IMG/VR virus record: IMGVR_UViG_3300036820_000628
Coordinates: 1-48,751 of that record
Strand: one strand, 5' to 3'
Source of the DNA: a virus
DNA: 48,751 nucleotides
Positions 1 through 7,366 of this stretch are shown here, one piece after another. The position numbers and the translations under genes were made by a program. The notes beneath the pieces are model-generated. The model saw nothing but the letters and a program-made list of their open reading frames with translations. It had not been told where the DNA came from and ran no database searches. Position 1 is the first letter of the stretch, and each line of letters begins with the position of its first letter.

Positions 1-210
1 CTCTATTCGCAGCTCTATTCGCAGCTCCGTTTGCAGCTCTATTCGCAGCTCGATTCGCAGCTCCATTCGCAGCTCGATTCGCAGCTCGATTCGCAGCTCT
101 ATTCGCAGCTCGATTCGCAGCTCCGTTCGCAGCTCTATTCGCGGCTCCGTTCGCAGCTCCGTTCGCAGCTCGATTCGCAGCTCCGTTCGCAGCTCGCTTC
201 GCAGCTCGCA
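1..210 (+). repeat. 12-bp tandem repeat array coding for SQLX tetrapeptides
   Basis: About seventeen copies of a 12-bp unit (TCG CAG CTC plus one variable codon) run from the window edge to about 210. Only one codon of each unit varies, switching among TAT, CGT, GAT, CAT and GCT, so the protein reads Ser-Gln-Leu-X with X = Y, R, D, H or A. The array starts before position 1, so its full length is unknown. A low-complexity array at the sequence edge may also mark where an assembly broke. Confidence 0.9.
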
Positions 211-834
211 AACTATTTTGCCGCTCAGCACTGGTGTGCCTGGCAAGTCTTCTATGCTTTCTGTGGTGAAATTGGTGTCCGATTTACACCCGACCTGCAA
301 GCCTTGCTTGATCTGTGGCTTCGCCAGTCTCGCGAAATGCACTGGTGGTTTCCCTTCGACGGCATTGTTCTCGCAAGCGAACGGCACACTCAGCTCCACG
401 TCGACGAAGAAGGCCGTCTTCACTCAGGAGAGAGCCTCGCCTGCGGCTACGGCGATGGGTGGGGCGTCTATGCGTGGCACGGCACGGTTGTTTCGGAGCG
501 CGTAATTCTGCAGCCCGATAAGCTCACGCCGCGCGAGATTCTCGACGAGCGCAATTCCGAAGTGCGACGCGTGATGATCGAGCGGTTCGGTCAGGATCGT
601 TTCATGAGCGACGCCGGCGCCAAGGTCCTAGATAAAGGCAATGACGGCGAACTGCTCGCGATCGATCTGCCCGGCGATCCAGACGGCCGCATGGTGGCTC
701 TCCGGCTGCGTTGCCCGTCGACGTCCGCAGTCTATGTGGTCCGCGTGCCGCCCGATCAGCGCGATTACGTTGCGGCGAAGGCGTGGACGTTTGGGCTCAC
801 GAAGAGCGAATACGTCTTTGCGAGTGAATCGTGA
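1..834 (+). CDS. DUF6745-like protein with N-terminal SQLX repeats (5' end off the window)
   Basis: The frame is open from position 1 to the stop at 832-834. A TTG at 31 is the first possible start inside the window, but the reading frame and the repeats run through the left edge, so the gene is probably truncated. The first 65 or so residues are SQLX tetrapeptides. The rest resembles DUF6745: a DGWGVYAWHG segment, an EVRRVMIERFG segment, and a C-terminal VVRVPPDQRDY then AWTFGL segment. The family has no known biochemical function. A tetrapeptide-repeat N-terminus preceding this domain is familiar from other members, from memory. The next gene starts inside its stop codon, which places it in the early operon. 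Confidence 0.75.
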   Translation, partial: LYSQLYSQLRLQLYSQLDSQLHSQLDSQLDSQLYSQLDSQLRSQLYSRLRSQLRSQLDSQLRSQLASQLANYFAAQHWCAWQVFYAFCGEIGVRFTPDLQALLDLWLRQSREMHWWFPFDGIVLASERHTQLHVDEEGRLHSGESLACGYGDGWGVYAWHGTVVSERVILQPDKLTPREILDERNSEVRRVMIERFGQDRFMSDAGAKVLDKGNDGELLAIDLPGDPDGRMVALRLRCPSTSAVYVVRVPPDQRDYVAAKAWTFGLTKSEYVFASES

Positions 835-953
835 CGCCGGAAGAAATATCGGAGAAGTTCGCCGCGCATGCGAACAGTACGAAAGCTCTGCTGCTAAAAA
901 TAGCGAGCGAGGCGCGCGCAGTTGTGCCCGTCTTACTGGATGCACAGCCATGA
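831..953 (+). CDS. Small hypothetical protein, 40 aa
   Basis: GTG start at 831 overlaps the stop of the preceding gene (GTGA), and its own stop at 951-953 overlaps the ATG of the next (ATGATG). The product begins VTPEEISEKFAAHANSTKA and looks like one or two amphipathic helices. I do not recognise it. Support is purely positional: it fills a gap in an otherwise gapless chain of overlapping genes. Confidence 0.45.
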   Translation: MTPEEISEKFAAHANSTKALLLKIASEARAVVPVLLDAQP

Positions 954-1099
954 TGGCAGCCGGTATCGAAGGGCGAATATCGGCGCTCACGGCGTCCGCG
1001 CTCCAGCTCGGGCGTAAGCGCGTCACGGCAATCACCGCCTCAAAGGTAGAGCGAATGTTCCGTCTGATCGAGGACGGGCGCCTCTGGAGGACAGCGTGA
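950..1099 (+). CDS. Small hypothetical basic protein, 49 aa
   Basis: ATG at 950 (or 953) overlaps the stop of the upstream mini-gene, and the stop at 1097-1099 overlaps the GTG of the next gene. The product has a basic helix (LQLGRKRV) followed by a second helix (KVERMFRLIEDGRLW). It could bind nucleic acid, but no family is recognised. A longer in-frame reading upstream to 641 lies inside the DUF6745 gene and is not credible. Confidence 0.45.
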   Translation: MMAAGIEGRISALTASALQLGRKRVTAITASKVERMFRLIEDGRLWRTA

Positions 1100-1617
1100 T
1101 CGGTGCGCTCAGCCCGAAACCGTCAGCGGCGAGCCATATTCACCTGCCGAGCGTACACATTCGCGCGACAGATGGCACGGGGTTCGACTATGAAGAGGAT
1201 CTTTATATTCAAGATCGCGAGGGGGATCTTCGCGTCGAGCGTGTAATCCGGTTCGCCTTTGTCGAAGGTGAAGAGCCTGTGTTAGTCCGCCAGACGCGCG
1301 ACGAATTGTGCGCGGAAGAGCTTACGGAGGTCGAGGATAGGCTGCCCGTTCTCATGAATGAGGGAAGCCCGGCAGCGGCAGCATTGATGCAGGAATCCGC
1401 GAGCAGGGAATTTGAACGGCAGATTCGTATCACTGCAGCCGAGGAGCAAGTCTGTTCCGGATGTGGATGTTCGGAAACGCGTGCTTGTTCGGGCGGTTGC
1501 TCATGGGCAACTGAAACGCTTTGCTCGAAATGCGCCGATATTGACGCGCCGCTGGTCGAAGTCGTGAGCGATGCAGAGGCGACGCGCTTCCTGCGGGCGC
1601 GGAGGGCGGCCGTGTAA
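1096..1617 (+). CDS. Zinc-knuckle phage protein, 173 aa
   Basis: GTG start at 1096 overlaps the previous stop. The N-terminal two thirds are unrecognised. Near the C-terminus a compact cysteine cluster (CSGCGCSETRACSGGC followed by LCSKC) matches the four-to-six Cys knuckle common in small early proteins of siphoviruses, so structural zinc binding is expected. The function is unknown. The stop TAA shares its last base with the next ATG (TAATG), so translation is coupled to the following winged-helix gene. Confidence 0.75.
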   Translation: MIGALSPKPSAASHIHLPSVHIRATDGTGFDYEEDLYIQDREGDLRVERVIRFAFVEGEEPVLVRQTRDELCAEELTEVEDRLPVLMNEGSPAAAALMQESASREFERQIRITAAEEQVCSGCGCSETRACSGGCSWATETLCSKCADIDAPLVEVVSDAEATRFLRARRAAV

Positions 1618-1853
1618 TGCCGCGAGTGTCTGAGCCGCAACGACAACTGGACAGCGTTCTCGACGCGCTGAATTCCGGCGCCCGGACCGCGGGCGAGATC
1701 GCCCTGCGAACCAGACCCCACGTGAATGTCGTCTGCACCTACCTGAACGCGCTTGTTACTGGCGGGGCGGCCGAGTATATAGGGAAATTGCAGCATGCCG
1801 GGCGTGGGCCGAAGCCGCTGCCTGAGGGCGCGGGATCGGAGTTCCGGGACTGA
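1617..1853 (+). CDS. Winged-helix-like DNA-binding protein, 78 aa
   Basis: Residues 5-60 have a winged-helix pattern: a helix (LDSVLDALNSG), a turn and second helix (RTAGEIALRT), a recognition-like helix (HVNVVCTYLNALVTGG), then a short wing (AAEYIGK). Such small MarR/ArsR-like folds are common in phage early regions. Its target is unknown. Both ends overlap neighbouring genes by one base or more, so it belongs to the same operon. It may regulate this operon or pair with the HNH nuclease that follows. Confidence 0.55.
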   Translation: MPRVSEPQRQLDSVLDALNSGARTAGEIALRTRPHVNVVCTYLNALVTGGAAEYIGKLQHAGRGPKPLPEGAGSEFRD

Positions 1854-2296
1854 TGCCGATCCGAGCCGATCTGCGGCACTTCTATCGCGGCCTGGCGTGG
1901 CGCGCGAGGCGCGAGCGCATCCTCGCGCGCGCGGGCGATTGCTGTGAACAGTGCGGAAAACCCAACCATGCCACGGTCGAAACGCACACAGGGACCTCAA
2001 TCCTCGGGGGCAACGTAATGTTCTGGCGCGAGACGTGCGGAGCCTGGATACGGGATGACGGCACTCGCGGTTCCATCTCGCCGCGATTCAGCGTAACCGT
2101 GCGCGTCGGGCCAGCCCGCACAATCCACGTCGTTCTCACGATTGCCCACCTGAACCATGTTGCCGGCGACGATCGCGATGAAAACCTGAAGGCGCTTTGC
2201 CAGTGGTGCCATCTCAACTACGACAAGCTGCATCATCGCAATACGCGCGCCGAGCGCAAGGACCGTAACCGCCCGCTCCTGGCGGTGGCCGTATGA
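1853..2296 (+). CDS. HNH endonuclease, 147 aa
   Basis: A zinc-finger HNH nuclease of about the usual length. It has a first Cys pair (CEQCGKPN, about residue 28), an insertion rich in aromatic residues, then the core LTIAHLNHVAGDDRDENLKA with the catalytic His region and Asn, and a second Cys pair and His (LCQWCHLNYDKLHH). These are all the metal-binding and catalytic residues expected. HNH proteins in phages nick or cut DNA and sometimes stimulate packaging. This one lies far from the terminase, so a role in early DNA processing is more likely. Start ATG overlaps the upstream stop. Confidence 0.85.
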   Translation: MPIRADLRHFYRGLAWRARRERILARAGDCCEQCGKPNHATVETHTGTSILGGNVMFWRETCGAWIRDDGTRGSISPRFSVTVRVGPARTIHVVLTIAHLNHVAGDDRDENLKALCQWCHLNYDKLHHRNTRAERKDRNRPLLAVAV

Positions 2297-2553
2297 GAAT
2301 CCTCCTTGCGCTCCTCAGTACGGCGACAGCGACCAGCCAGTGGATGCTCGTCGAGCGCTATGCCGGAATGAGGGCCGATTTGGAAAGCAGGTGTGGCGCG
2401 GCGATCGTCGCGCAGATTCAAGTCCCGGAACGACCCCGCAGCGCGATTCCGCTCGCGTGTCTGATGACGCTGATCGCGTTGGCCTCGTGGTGGCTCGCAT
2501 GGATTAGTGTGAAACACTCCGAAGCCGCTGAGCAGCGCGGGGTCGACGTATGA
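2293..2553 (+). CDS. Small membrane protein, 86 aa
   Basis: ATG at 2293 overlaps the HNH stop (ATGA). A short hydrophobic N-terminus (residues 1-14) and a clear transmembrane segment near residues 52-71 (IPLACLMTLIALASWWLAWI) flank a charged loop. The topology suggests an inner-membrane protein. No family is recognised. Confidence 0.6.
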   Translation: MRILLALLSTATATSQWMLVERYAGMRADLESRCGAAIVAQIQVPERPRSAIPLACLMTLIALASWWLAWISVKHSEAAEQRGVDV

Positions 2554-2720
2554 ACCCGGTGCTCGCGATCTTGCTCGTAGCGTTAGGCATAGGCGTATTA
2601 TTCGCCGGATGCATCATAGTGAACTGTTTGGTATTAAAGCCAGGTACATGCGTTTGGTGCGGGGCGAGACGCGGCGAGGCGCACTCTTACGGCTGTCGCA
2701 CAGGAGCGAGTGAATGGTGA
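2550..2720 (+). CDS. Membrane-anchored CxxC mini-protein, 56 aa
   Basis: ATG at 2550 overlaps the previous stop (ATGA), and the gene overlaps the next start by seven bases. Residues 1-29 form one hydrophobic transmembrane helix. The C-terminal part carries CVWCG and a third Cys (HSYGC), a partial zinc-ribbon or redox motif. It fills what would otherwise be the only gap in the operon. No homologue is recognised. Confidence 0.55.
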   Translation: MNPVLAILLVALGIGVLFAGCIIVNCLVLKPGTCVWCGARRGEAHSYGCRTGASEW

Positions 2721-2962
2721 ACTGCCAGTATTGCGAGGAGCCGGTTTCGCCCGGCGAGGTCTTCCCTGACTTTCCGAGCCTGCAGGACGTCCATTGCGAG
2801 TGCGCGATACGGATGTTTCTCGGATCCGCCGCGCATCAACTGCGCGAGTGCGCCTGCTTCGGCGGCATGCGGGGCGATCCGCCGGGAATGACGCGCCGCC
2901 AGGCCGCGATACTCGCTTATGACACGTACCAGATCACCCGCGCTGAAAGGAAGGTCGCGTGA
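2714..2962 (+). CDS. Small zinc-ribbon-like protein, 82 aa
   Basis: Starts at ATG 2714. An N-terminal CQYCEE pair, a central HCEC pair and a CACF pair give six Cys, consistent with structural zinc binding. A helical tail (MTRRQAAILAYDTYQITRAERK) follows. It overlaps the next gene by GTGA. It is one of several tiny Cys-rich proteins in this genome. Function unknown. Confidence 0.65.
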   Translation: MVNCQYCEEPVSPGEVFPDFPSLQDVHCECAIRMFLGSAAHQLRECACFGGMRGDPPGMTRRQAAILAYDTYQITRAERKVA

Positions 2963-3234
2963 TCACGGCCACGATCGGATTCGAAGCGACGCTGGCGAAA
3001 AAGCATTACGAAGTAGTACTGTCCGCAGATATCTTCGGCGACGTCGAGGAGCGCCCACTGTCGTACGAGGCGACGAAAGAGCTGCTGGTGCAGATAGCGG
3101 TCGCGATCACCAATCCGGAATATCTTGAGACGCTCGCCCGCGATCTTTCGGCGCCGGCGCCGCCCGAGAAAGCGCCGCCGGCAGCGCAGCTCTCGCTGCC
3201 GGCGGTTGCCTCGGGACTAAGGCGCGTCAAATGA
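2959..3234 (+). CDS. Hypothetical protein, 91 aa
   Basis: GTG start at 2959 overlaps the previous stop. An alpha/beta domain of about 65 residues (ITATIGFEATLAKKHYEV and a following helix) precedes a Pro/Ala-rich tail (APAPPEKAPPAAQ). No family is recognised. The next ATG overlaps its stop, so it is cotranscribed and translationally coupled. Confidence 0.6.
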   Translation: MITATIGFEATLAKKHYEVVLSADIFGDVEERPLSYEATKELLVQIAVAITNPEYLETLARDLSAPAPPEKAPPAAQLSLPAVASGLRRVK

Positions 3235-3548
3235 GCCCGCGCGCCCCTTCCCCGTCCTGGCCTGACGCGCCGAAATACTGGAACCACGAAACCAGCGGCG
3301 AGCTGGCTGCCGTCGTACTCACGTATCTGAGTGAACCGCATCTCATGACGGTGCGAGGCATTGCGCTGATGCGCGCCTATCTCAGCCACTGGGTCCAATC
3401 GCCCGCCTGGGATCTGAATCCGGAACATACCGACCGAAGCCGCGCTGCGCTCGCCGATCTGCGCGCCGGCGTGGGGGCGATTGCGAGCGCGGCAGATATC
3501 CGGGCGTGGCTGCGTGCTGCCTTAGAAGAAGGGATCGATCCGCTATGA
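3231..3548 (+). CDS. Conserved-looking hypothetical phage protein, 105 aa
   Basis: ATG start at 3231 overlaps the upstream stop. The protein is largely helical, with a central segment (LMTVRGIALMRAYLSHWV) followed by aspartate/asparagine residues and a C-terminus ending in GIDPL. I have an impression of similar short proteins in other phage early regions, but cannot name a family. Its position just upstream of the ATPase suggests a shared DNA-related task, which is an inference. Confidence 0.6.
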   Translation: MSPRAPSPSWPDAPKYWNHETSGELAAVVLTYLSEPHLMTVRGIALMRAYLSHWVQSPAWDLNPEHTDRSRAALADLRAGVGAIASAADIRAWLRAALEEGIDPL

Positions 3549-3577
3549 AAGCGCCAATCGACGAAATGTGTATATGA
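3545..3577 (+). CDS. Possible 10-codon bridging mini-cistron
   Basis: An ATG at 3545 overlaps the stop of the previous gene (ATGA), reads ten codons, and stops at 3575-3577 in another ATGA that contains the candidate ATG of the ATPase gene. It would hand terminating ribosomes from one gene to the next. The peptide itself is unlikely to have a function. Confidence 0.3.
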   Translation: MKAPIDEMCI

Positions 3578-5379
3578 GTATTCATCTGGGCTCGCCCGGT
3601 CTAAAGTTACCGCCGGATACGGTCACATCGACGCTGATCGTCTACGGCGGCAAAGGAATGGGTAAGACGACGTTCGGCTCGGTGCTCTGCGAGGAGTTGT
3701 ATACCAATAAGCAGCGGTTCTCCGTCATCGACCCAATGGGCGTCTGGTGGGGTCTGCGCCACTCGGCCGACGGCAAGGGCGCCGGCATCGAAGTTCTGAT
3801 TCTCGGTGGCAGGCACGGCGACATGCCGATCGAGCCGACTGGCGGCGCGGTCATTGCGGACCTGGTAGCGGATGAGTCTATCAGCGTCATCATCGATATC
3901 TCGCGCAAGCCGGACGGGAAAATGTGGGCGCGCGGTGAACGTGTCAAATTCGTCGCGGATTACTGTACGCGTCTCTATGAACGCCAGGGCGAACGGCGCC
4001 GCCCGCTGATGCAGATCATCGATGAAGCCGGCCGCTACGTCCCGGAAGTGATTCGCAAAGAAGAAGCCGACGTCGCCCGCTGCGTCGGCGCCGTGGCGTC
4101 GCTCGTCGAAGAAGCCCGCAACGTCGGCGTGGGCGTAACGCTGATTACGCAGCGATCGGCGCGCATGAATAAGGCAGTCTCAGAACTGGCTGATGCGATG
4201 TTCGCGTTCCGGACGCTTGGCCCGCGATCGGTGGAATCGATTCTGGACTGGTTCGGGGAGCATGTTCCCAAGGACCGTTGGAAAGAGCTGACAGAGCAGC
4301 TACGATCGCTTCCGCGCGGCACGGCGCTGGTCGTTTCACCAGGCTGGCTTGAATTCGAAGGTCGGTCGGCGATCCGGATGCGTCACACATTCGATTCTTC
4401 GGCGACCCCGAAAGCCGGCAAGGAACAGCACGCGTCAGGTCCTGGCGCCAAGCCGGATCTGGCGCGTTATCGCGAACGTATGGCTGAGACCATCCAGCGC
4501 GCCGAGCAGGACGATCCTGCGTCCCTGCGCCGGAAGATTGCCGAGCTTACGAAGGAGCTTGCGAAACGCGTGCCAACGCCCGCGGCCGGGAACACCAGCA
4601 TCGATGCTCAGGCGATCGCTAAGGCGCGCGCAGAAGGAGCCCAGGGCGCCAAGCTCGGCATTCGCCGAGCATTAAGCCAATACGAACGGGCGATGGGCGC
4701 CAGGATTGAGGGCATCAGGAGCGCCATCACGGCGCTGACGAAACGGACCGAAGAGCTACCGGCCTTCCGTGCCCTCGAGGAGACCGCGGGGCTGCCATTC
4801 CCCGCGCCGCAGGCGAGCCACGCGCCCCTTCCTCTGGTTCCACGCCCTGTAACCCGAATGCCGCCGGAAGGACCGGGCGCGCAGACTAGCGACGGGTCGC
4901 TTTCGCCTGCGGAACGGCGGCTGCTGATCGCGCTCGCGCAATACCCGCGCGGGCTGACGAAAGAGCGTCTCGCGATTCTGAGCAATCACACGCTGAACGG
5001 GACGTTCTATAACCGGCTTGGCGCTCTGCGCACGCGCGGCGCCATAAGCGGGGCCAAGGTCGAGCCGATCACAATCCGTGATGAAGGCCTGCGCATTCTC
5101 GGATCGTTCGAAGAGCTTCCCGTCGGTGAGAATCTTCGTAATTACTGGCTGCGAAAAGTGCCGACCGGCGAAGCCAAAATACTGGCGGCGCTTATCGATG
5201 TTTATCCCGGAGAGCTTTCGCAGGACATGCTCGCCGAAGCCTCCGGCCACACACTGAATGGCACTTTTTACAATCGGCTCGGCGCGCTTCGCACCAAGGG
5301 GCTTGTAACACCGGCGAAGACTACGCCGCGGGCGGCTCATGAGCTTTTCGATGAACACGAAAGGGCGGCTGGCGCATGA
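3574..5379 (+). CDS. HerA/FtsK-like P-loop ATPase with duplicated C-terminal winged-helix modules, 601 aa
   Basis: Walker A GGKGMGKT lies at residues 25-32, Walker B LMQIIDEA at 145-152, and a downstream LITQRSARMNKAV segment looks like the sensor region of HerA/FtsK/DUF87 hexameric pumps. Residues about 300-400 are charged and helical (coiled coil). The C-terminus holds two similar modules 87 residues apart, each with the identical core HTLNGTFYNRLGALRT (from residues 472 and 559), probably winged helices that contact DNA. These ATPases translocate along duplex DNA. With no recognisable replicative helicase here, it may serve DNA processing or segregation. ATG 3574 is chosen for its ATGA coupling; GTG 3568 is two codons upstream. 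Confidence 0.8.
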   Translation: MSIHLGSPGLKLPPDTVTSTLIVYGGKGMGKTTFGSVLCEELYTNKQRFSVIDPMGVWWGLRHSADGKGAGIEVLILGGRHGDMPIEPTGGAVIADLVADESISVIIDISRKPDGKMWARGERVKFVADYCTRLYERQGERRRPLMQIIDEAGRYVPEVIRKEEADVARCVGAVASLVEEARNVGVGVTLITQRSARMNKAVSELADAMFAFRTLGPRSVESILDWFGEHVPKDRWKELTEQLRSLPRGTALVVSPGWLEFEGRSAIRMRHTFDSSATPKAGKEQHASGPGAKPDLARYRERMAETIQRAEQDDPASLRRKIAELTKELAKRVPTPAAGNTSIDAQAIAKARAEGAQGAKLGIRRALSQYERAMGARIEGIRSAITALTKRTEELPAFRALEETAGLPFPAPQASHAPLPLVPRPVTRMPPEGPGAQTSDGSLSPAERRLLIALAQYPRGLTKERLAILSNHTLNGTFYNRLGALRTRGAISGAKVEPITIRDEGLRILGSFEELPVGENLRNYWLRKVPTGEAKILAALIDVYPGELSQDMLAEASGHTLNGTFYNRLGALRTKGLVTPAKTTPRAAHELFDEHERAAGA

Positions 5380-5594
5380 GAACTGCAAAGACGAAACGGA
5401 GTATGAGATCGATTGCAGCTTTGTGTTTTACGGGTGCTGGGTTATTTCTGACCGGCTGTGATCCAGGTCAAATAAGGCCGTCAGCGTCGACGGTAGTCGA
5501 GACTGCAAAGCAGATTCGCTACTTTCACGATCCGAGAACTGACCAGTGTTTCGCCGGAGTTGGACAGCTCGGGAAGACAGCTTGGGCGGAGTAA
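5376..5594 (+). CDS. Small lipoprotein, 72 aa
   Basis: ATG overlaps the ATPase stop (ATGA). A basic N-terminus (TKRSMR) and hydrophobic core lead to a lipobox LTGC with the lipidated Cys at residue 28. The mature part contains RYFHDPRTDQCFAGVG, similar to a motif I remember from short phage and plasmid lipoproteins. It should be exported and membrane-anchored. A role in surface exclusion, or as the outer spanin partner, is possible, but no inner spanin is adjacent. It ends the first operon. Confidence 0.65.
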   Translation: MRTAKTKRSMRSIAALCFTGAGLFLTGCDPGQIRPSASTVVETAKQIRYFHDPRTDQCFAGVGQLGKTAWAE

Positions 5595-5787
5595 TTTCCC
5601 GTTGATTTTTCGGGCGGCGGACCTCGGGGGAGGTGGGCCGCCGGGAACCGGGGCGCGGCGGATCCGCGAAAGCGCGGGATCGAGTCAAGCGATCCCGCGC
5701 AAAAAAAATGGGTCGTTACGCGCGTAACCGAAGAGGAAAAGATGCTCTCAATAACATTCCCCTCCCGGATGGCTAACTGAATAGCTG
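5595..5787. other. Non-coding gap with two hairpins at the end of the first operon
   Basis: No credible ORF. A GC-rich inverted repeat (GGCGG...ACCT / AGGT...CCGCC) lies at about 5610-5643, followed by a perfect hairpin at 5672-5700. Near the right end a pair of ATGCAT hexamers (5788-5793 and 5800-5805) flanks a TTGACA. The gap separates the first operon from the HTH gene at 5788 and is the likely place for termination and a new promoter. Confidence 0.5.
5672..5700 (+). terminator. Perfect 11-bp stem followed by eight As
   Basis: Left arm GCGCGGGATCG (5672-5682), 7-nt loop, right arm CGATCCCGCGC (5690-5700), then A8 at 5701-5708. The stem is as strong as an intrinsic terminator, but a tract of A rather than T follows on the + strand, so classical intrinsic termination is not expected in this direction. 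It could be a processing or pausing hairpin, or a protein-binding palindrome. Confidence 0.45.
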
Positions 5788-6351
5788 ATGCATATTGACA
5801 TGCATTCGGACGTGCGGCATGCTGCCCGTATGTCCTCCCCTTCACCCTCTCTCGACACTTCAAACTGGCCCACTTTGACTGAAGCCGCAGTGGTCCTCGG
5901 CACCAACGAGCGCACGATCCGCCGCTGGATCGAAGCGAAACGACTGCAGGCCGGGACGCGCCCCGTCGTTGGCCGCAAGCCGCTCACAATCATCGAGCCC
6001 GAAGGCGTCGAGCGTATGCGCTTCGAACGAATGCCGCCGGTCCTGCTGCGGGACGAAGGCCGCGCGGCATCAAATGATGCTGCCCATCCGGACAGTATGG
6101 CGCTCGCGCCGCATGTGCCCGAAAATGCGGGGCACCTCCAGCATTTTCTCGCCGGCGTTCTGCAGGGCTATCCCGTTCAGCGGCCGAAGCCTTGGCTTAA
6201 TCTGGATGAAGCGGCCGAGTTCAGCGGACTGCCGCGAGGGTGGCTGCTGGCCCGAGCCCGTCTTGGTGCCCAAGGCGCTGTCATAGCGATCAACGTAGGC
6301 ACCGAAAAGCAACCGCGCTGGCGCTTTAACCGCGAGGCGCTGGCGAAGTGA
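5788..6351 (+). CDS. Two-domain MerR/excisionase-type HTH protein, about 187 aa
   Basis: An N-terminal HTH (LTEAAVVLGTNERTIRRWIEAKRL) is followed by a beta wing (GRKPLTIIEPEGV), the pattern of MerR/Xis-type helix-turn-helix proteins. A second module of the same kind is at the C-terminus (LNLDEAAEFSGLPRGWLLARARLG then WRFNREALAK). The start is uncertain: ATG 5788 gives an unsupported N-terminus, and ATG 5830 places the start just before the first HTH. Neither has a good ribosome-binding site. A TTGACA at 5796-5801 would put transcription initiation close to 5830. Likely a transcription regulator or recombination directionality factor, although it is far from the integrase. Confidence 0.65.
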   Translation: MHIDMHSDVRHAARMSSPSPSLDTSNWPTLTEAAVVLGTNERTIRRWIEAKRLQAGTRPVVGRKPLTIIEPEGVERMRFERMPPVLLRDEGRAASNDAAHPDSMALAPHVPENAGHLQHFLAGVLQGYPVQRPKPWLNLDEAAEFSGLPRGWLLARARLGAQGAVIAINVGTEKQPRWRFNREALAK

Positions 6352-6531
6352 TCCGGGCTCGTCATCAGGACTCGTCCGGACTCGACGCCGCATGCGCCCA
6401 CGTGCCGCGCCCATGCCGTCCGTATTTCGCTTACCCGGCAGGCCATTCGGCTCCTCCACGAGTTCGATGCGAAGCAAACGGCCCGAGGGCTCGCGGCCGA
6501 CCGCGCGCGGGTCCTTAGCCGTCTACGGGGG
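6352..6531 (+). other. Open frame upstream of 6532 without a canonical start codon
   Basis: The frame of the gene at 6532 is open back to the stop of the previous gene and encodes a plausible helix (RQAIRLLHEFDAKQTARGLA then ARVLSRLRGM) that joins smoothly to the downstream coiled coil. There is no ATG, GTG or TTG in frame in this stretch. Either the gene starts at 6532 and this is remnant sequence, or it uses a rare start such as ATT, or it is entered by frameshifting from the GTG at 6348. Confidence 0.35.
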
Positions 6532-6843
6532 ATGCTCGACGATTACCTTATCGAGGAGCAACGCAAAGAGCGGCTCATGGCGGATCTCGAAAAGGCCCGG
6601 CGGGAAGCGCCCGCGCGAAAGGTCAGGATCCCTGCGGCTCACGGCGTTGCGTATCGAACGGTGGAGACCTTGCCGCCGGCAATCCATCTTCGGCCAGGGG
6701 AACTTCTTCGGATAGTCTTCTTCGGGGCGCAGGACCTCGCCGCGCAACTCTATGAGTTGAGCCAGGCGATGGGGAACGACTGGGCTGCGTTCGAAGCCGC
6801 AGTCGAAGAACCGGAGAAGACAAAGGCGGCGGGATCAAAATAA
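6532..6843 (+). CDS. Coiled-coil hypothetical protein, 103 aa
   Basis: ATG at 6532 follows a short G-rich stretch that could act as a weak ribosome-binding site. The N-terminal third is a charged helix (LIEEQRKERLMADLEKARRE), followed by an alpha/beta part and an acidic/basic tail ending in GSK. The true N-terminus may lie further upstream, because the open frame continues to 6352. No family is recognised. Confidence 0.55.
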   Translation: MLDDYLIEEQRKERLMADLEKARREAPARKVRIPAAHGVAYRTVETLPPAIHLRPGELLRIVFFGAQDLAAQLYELSQAMGNDWAAFEAAVEEPEKTKAAGSK

Positions 6844-6892
6844 ATCCGGTCGAGGCCGCTCCGTTTCTCTTCCATATCCCGACTCACATAAC

Positions 6893-7366
6893 TTGGGGAA
6901 ACTTCTCCATCTCAAAACCGCGCCGGCGAATCGCGCCGCGCTGATCGATGAGTATGGCGACATCGAGCGGCTGCGTCGCGAGTTTGCGCCGACCGAAAAA
7001 CGCTACGAGCAGCTTCGCGAGGAAATCAAGTCCTGGTTTGAGGCTTCGCCGGCTGACAAGGAGTTCATCGAGAAGGGCGCTCGATACCAGCTCACCGTAT
7101 CGATGCGCGCCAACGCGAGGATTGTCGACATCGCGGCGGTCTACAAGAAACTGGGCCTGAAGAAATTCCTCCGCGCCTGCTCGGTCACACTTAAAGCGCT
7201 CGCCGAGTTTCTGACTGAACCCGAGATCGATGCGTTGGCGTCATCCGGCCGCACCGGCGCGAGATCCTATGTCTCGACGCCGCTCGGCCTTCCGGCAGTA
7301 CCGGCATTGGGGCGGCTACCGGGCAATGCGGCTTCAGGTCCGGATAAAGTGCCGGAGGCAGCGTGA
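6893..7366 (+). CDS. Conserved-type hypothetical phage protein, 157 aa
   Basis: TTG at 6893 is the only plausible start and is poorly supported by a ribosome-binding site. The protein has a charged helical N-terminus (IERLRREFAPTEKRYEQLRE), a beta-rich centre (YQLTVSMRANARIVDI) and a helical C-terminus (VYKKLGLKKFLRACSVTLKA). It resembles hypothetical proteins of other siphoviruses that sit among recombination or nuclease-inhibitor genes, but I cannot assign a function. It couples to the next gene by GTGA. Confidence 0.6.
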   Translation: MGKLLHLKTAPANRAALIDEYGDIERLRREFAPTEKRYEQLREEIKSWFEASPADKEFIEKGARYQLTVSMRANARIVDIAAVYKKLGLKKFLRACSVTLKALAEFLTEPEIDALASSGRTGARSYVSTPLGLPAVPALGRLPGNAASGPDKVPEAA

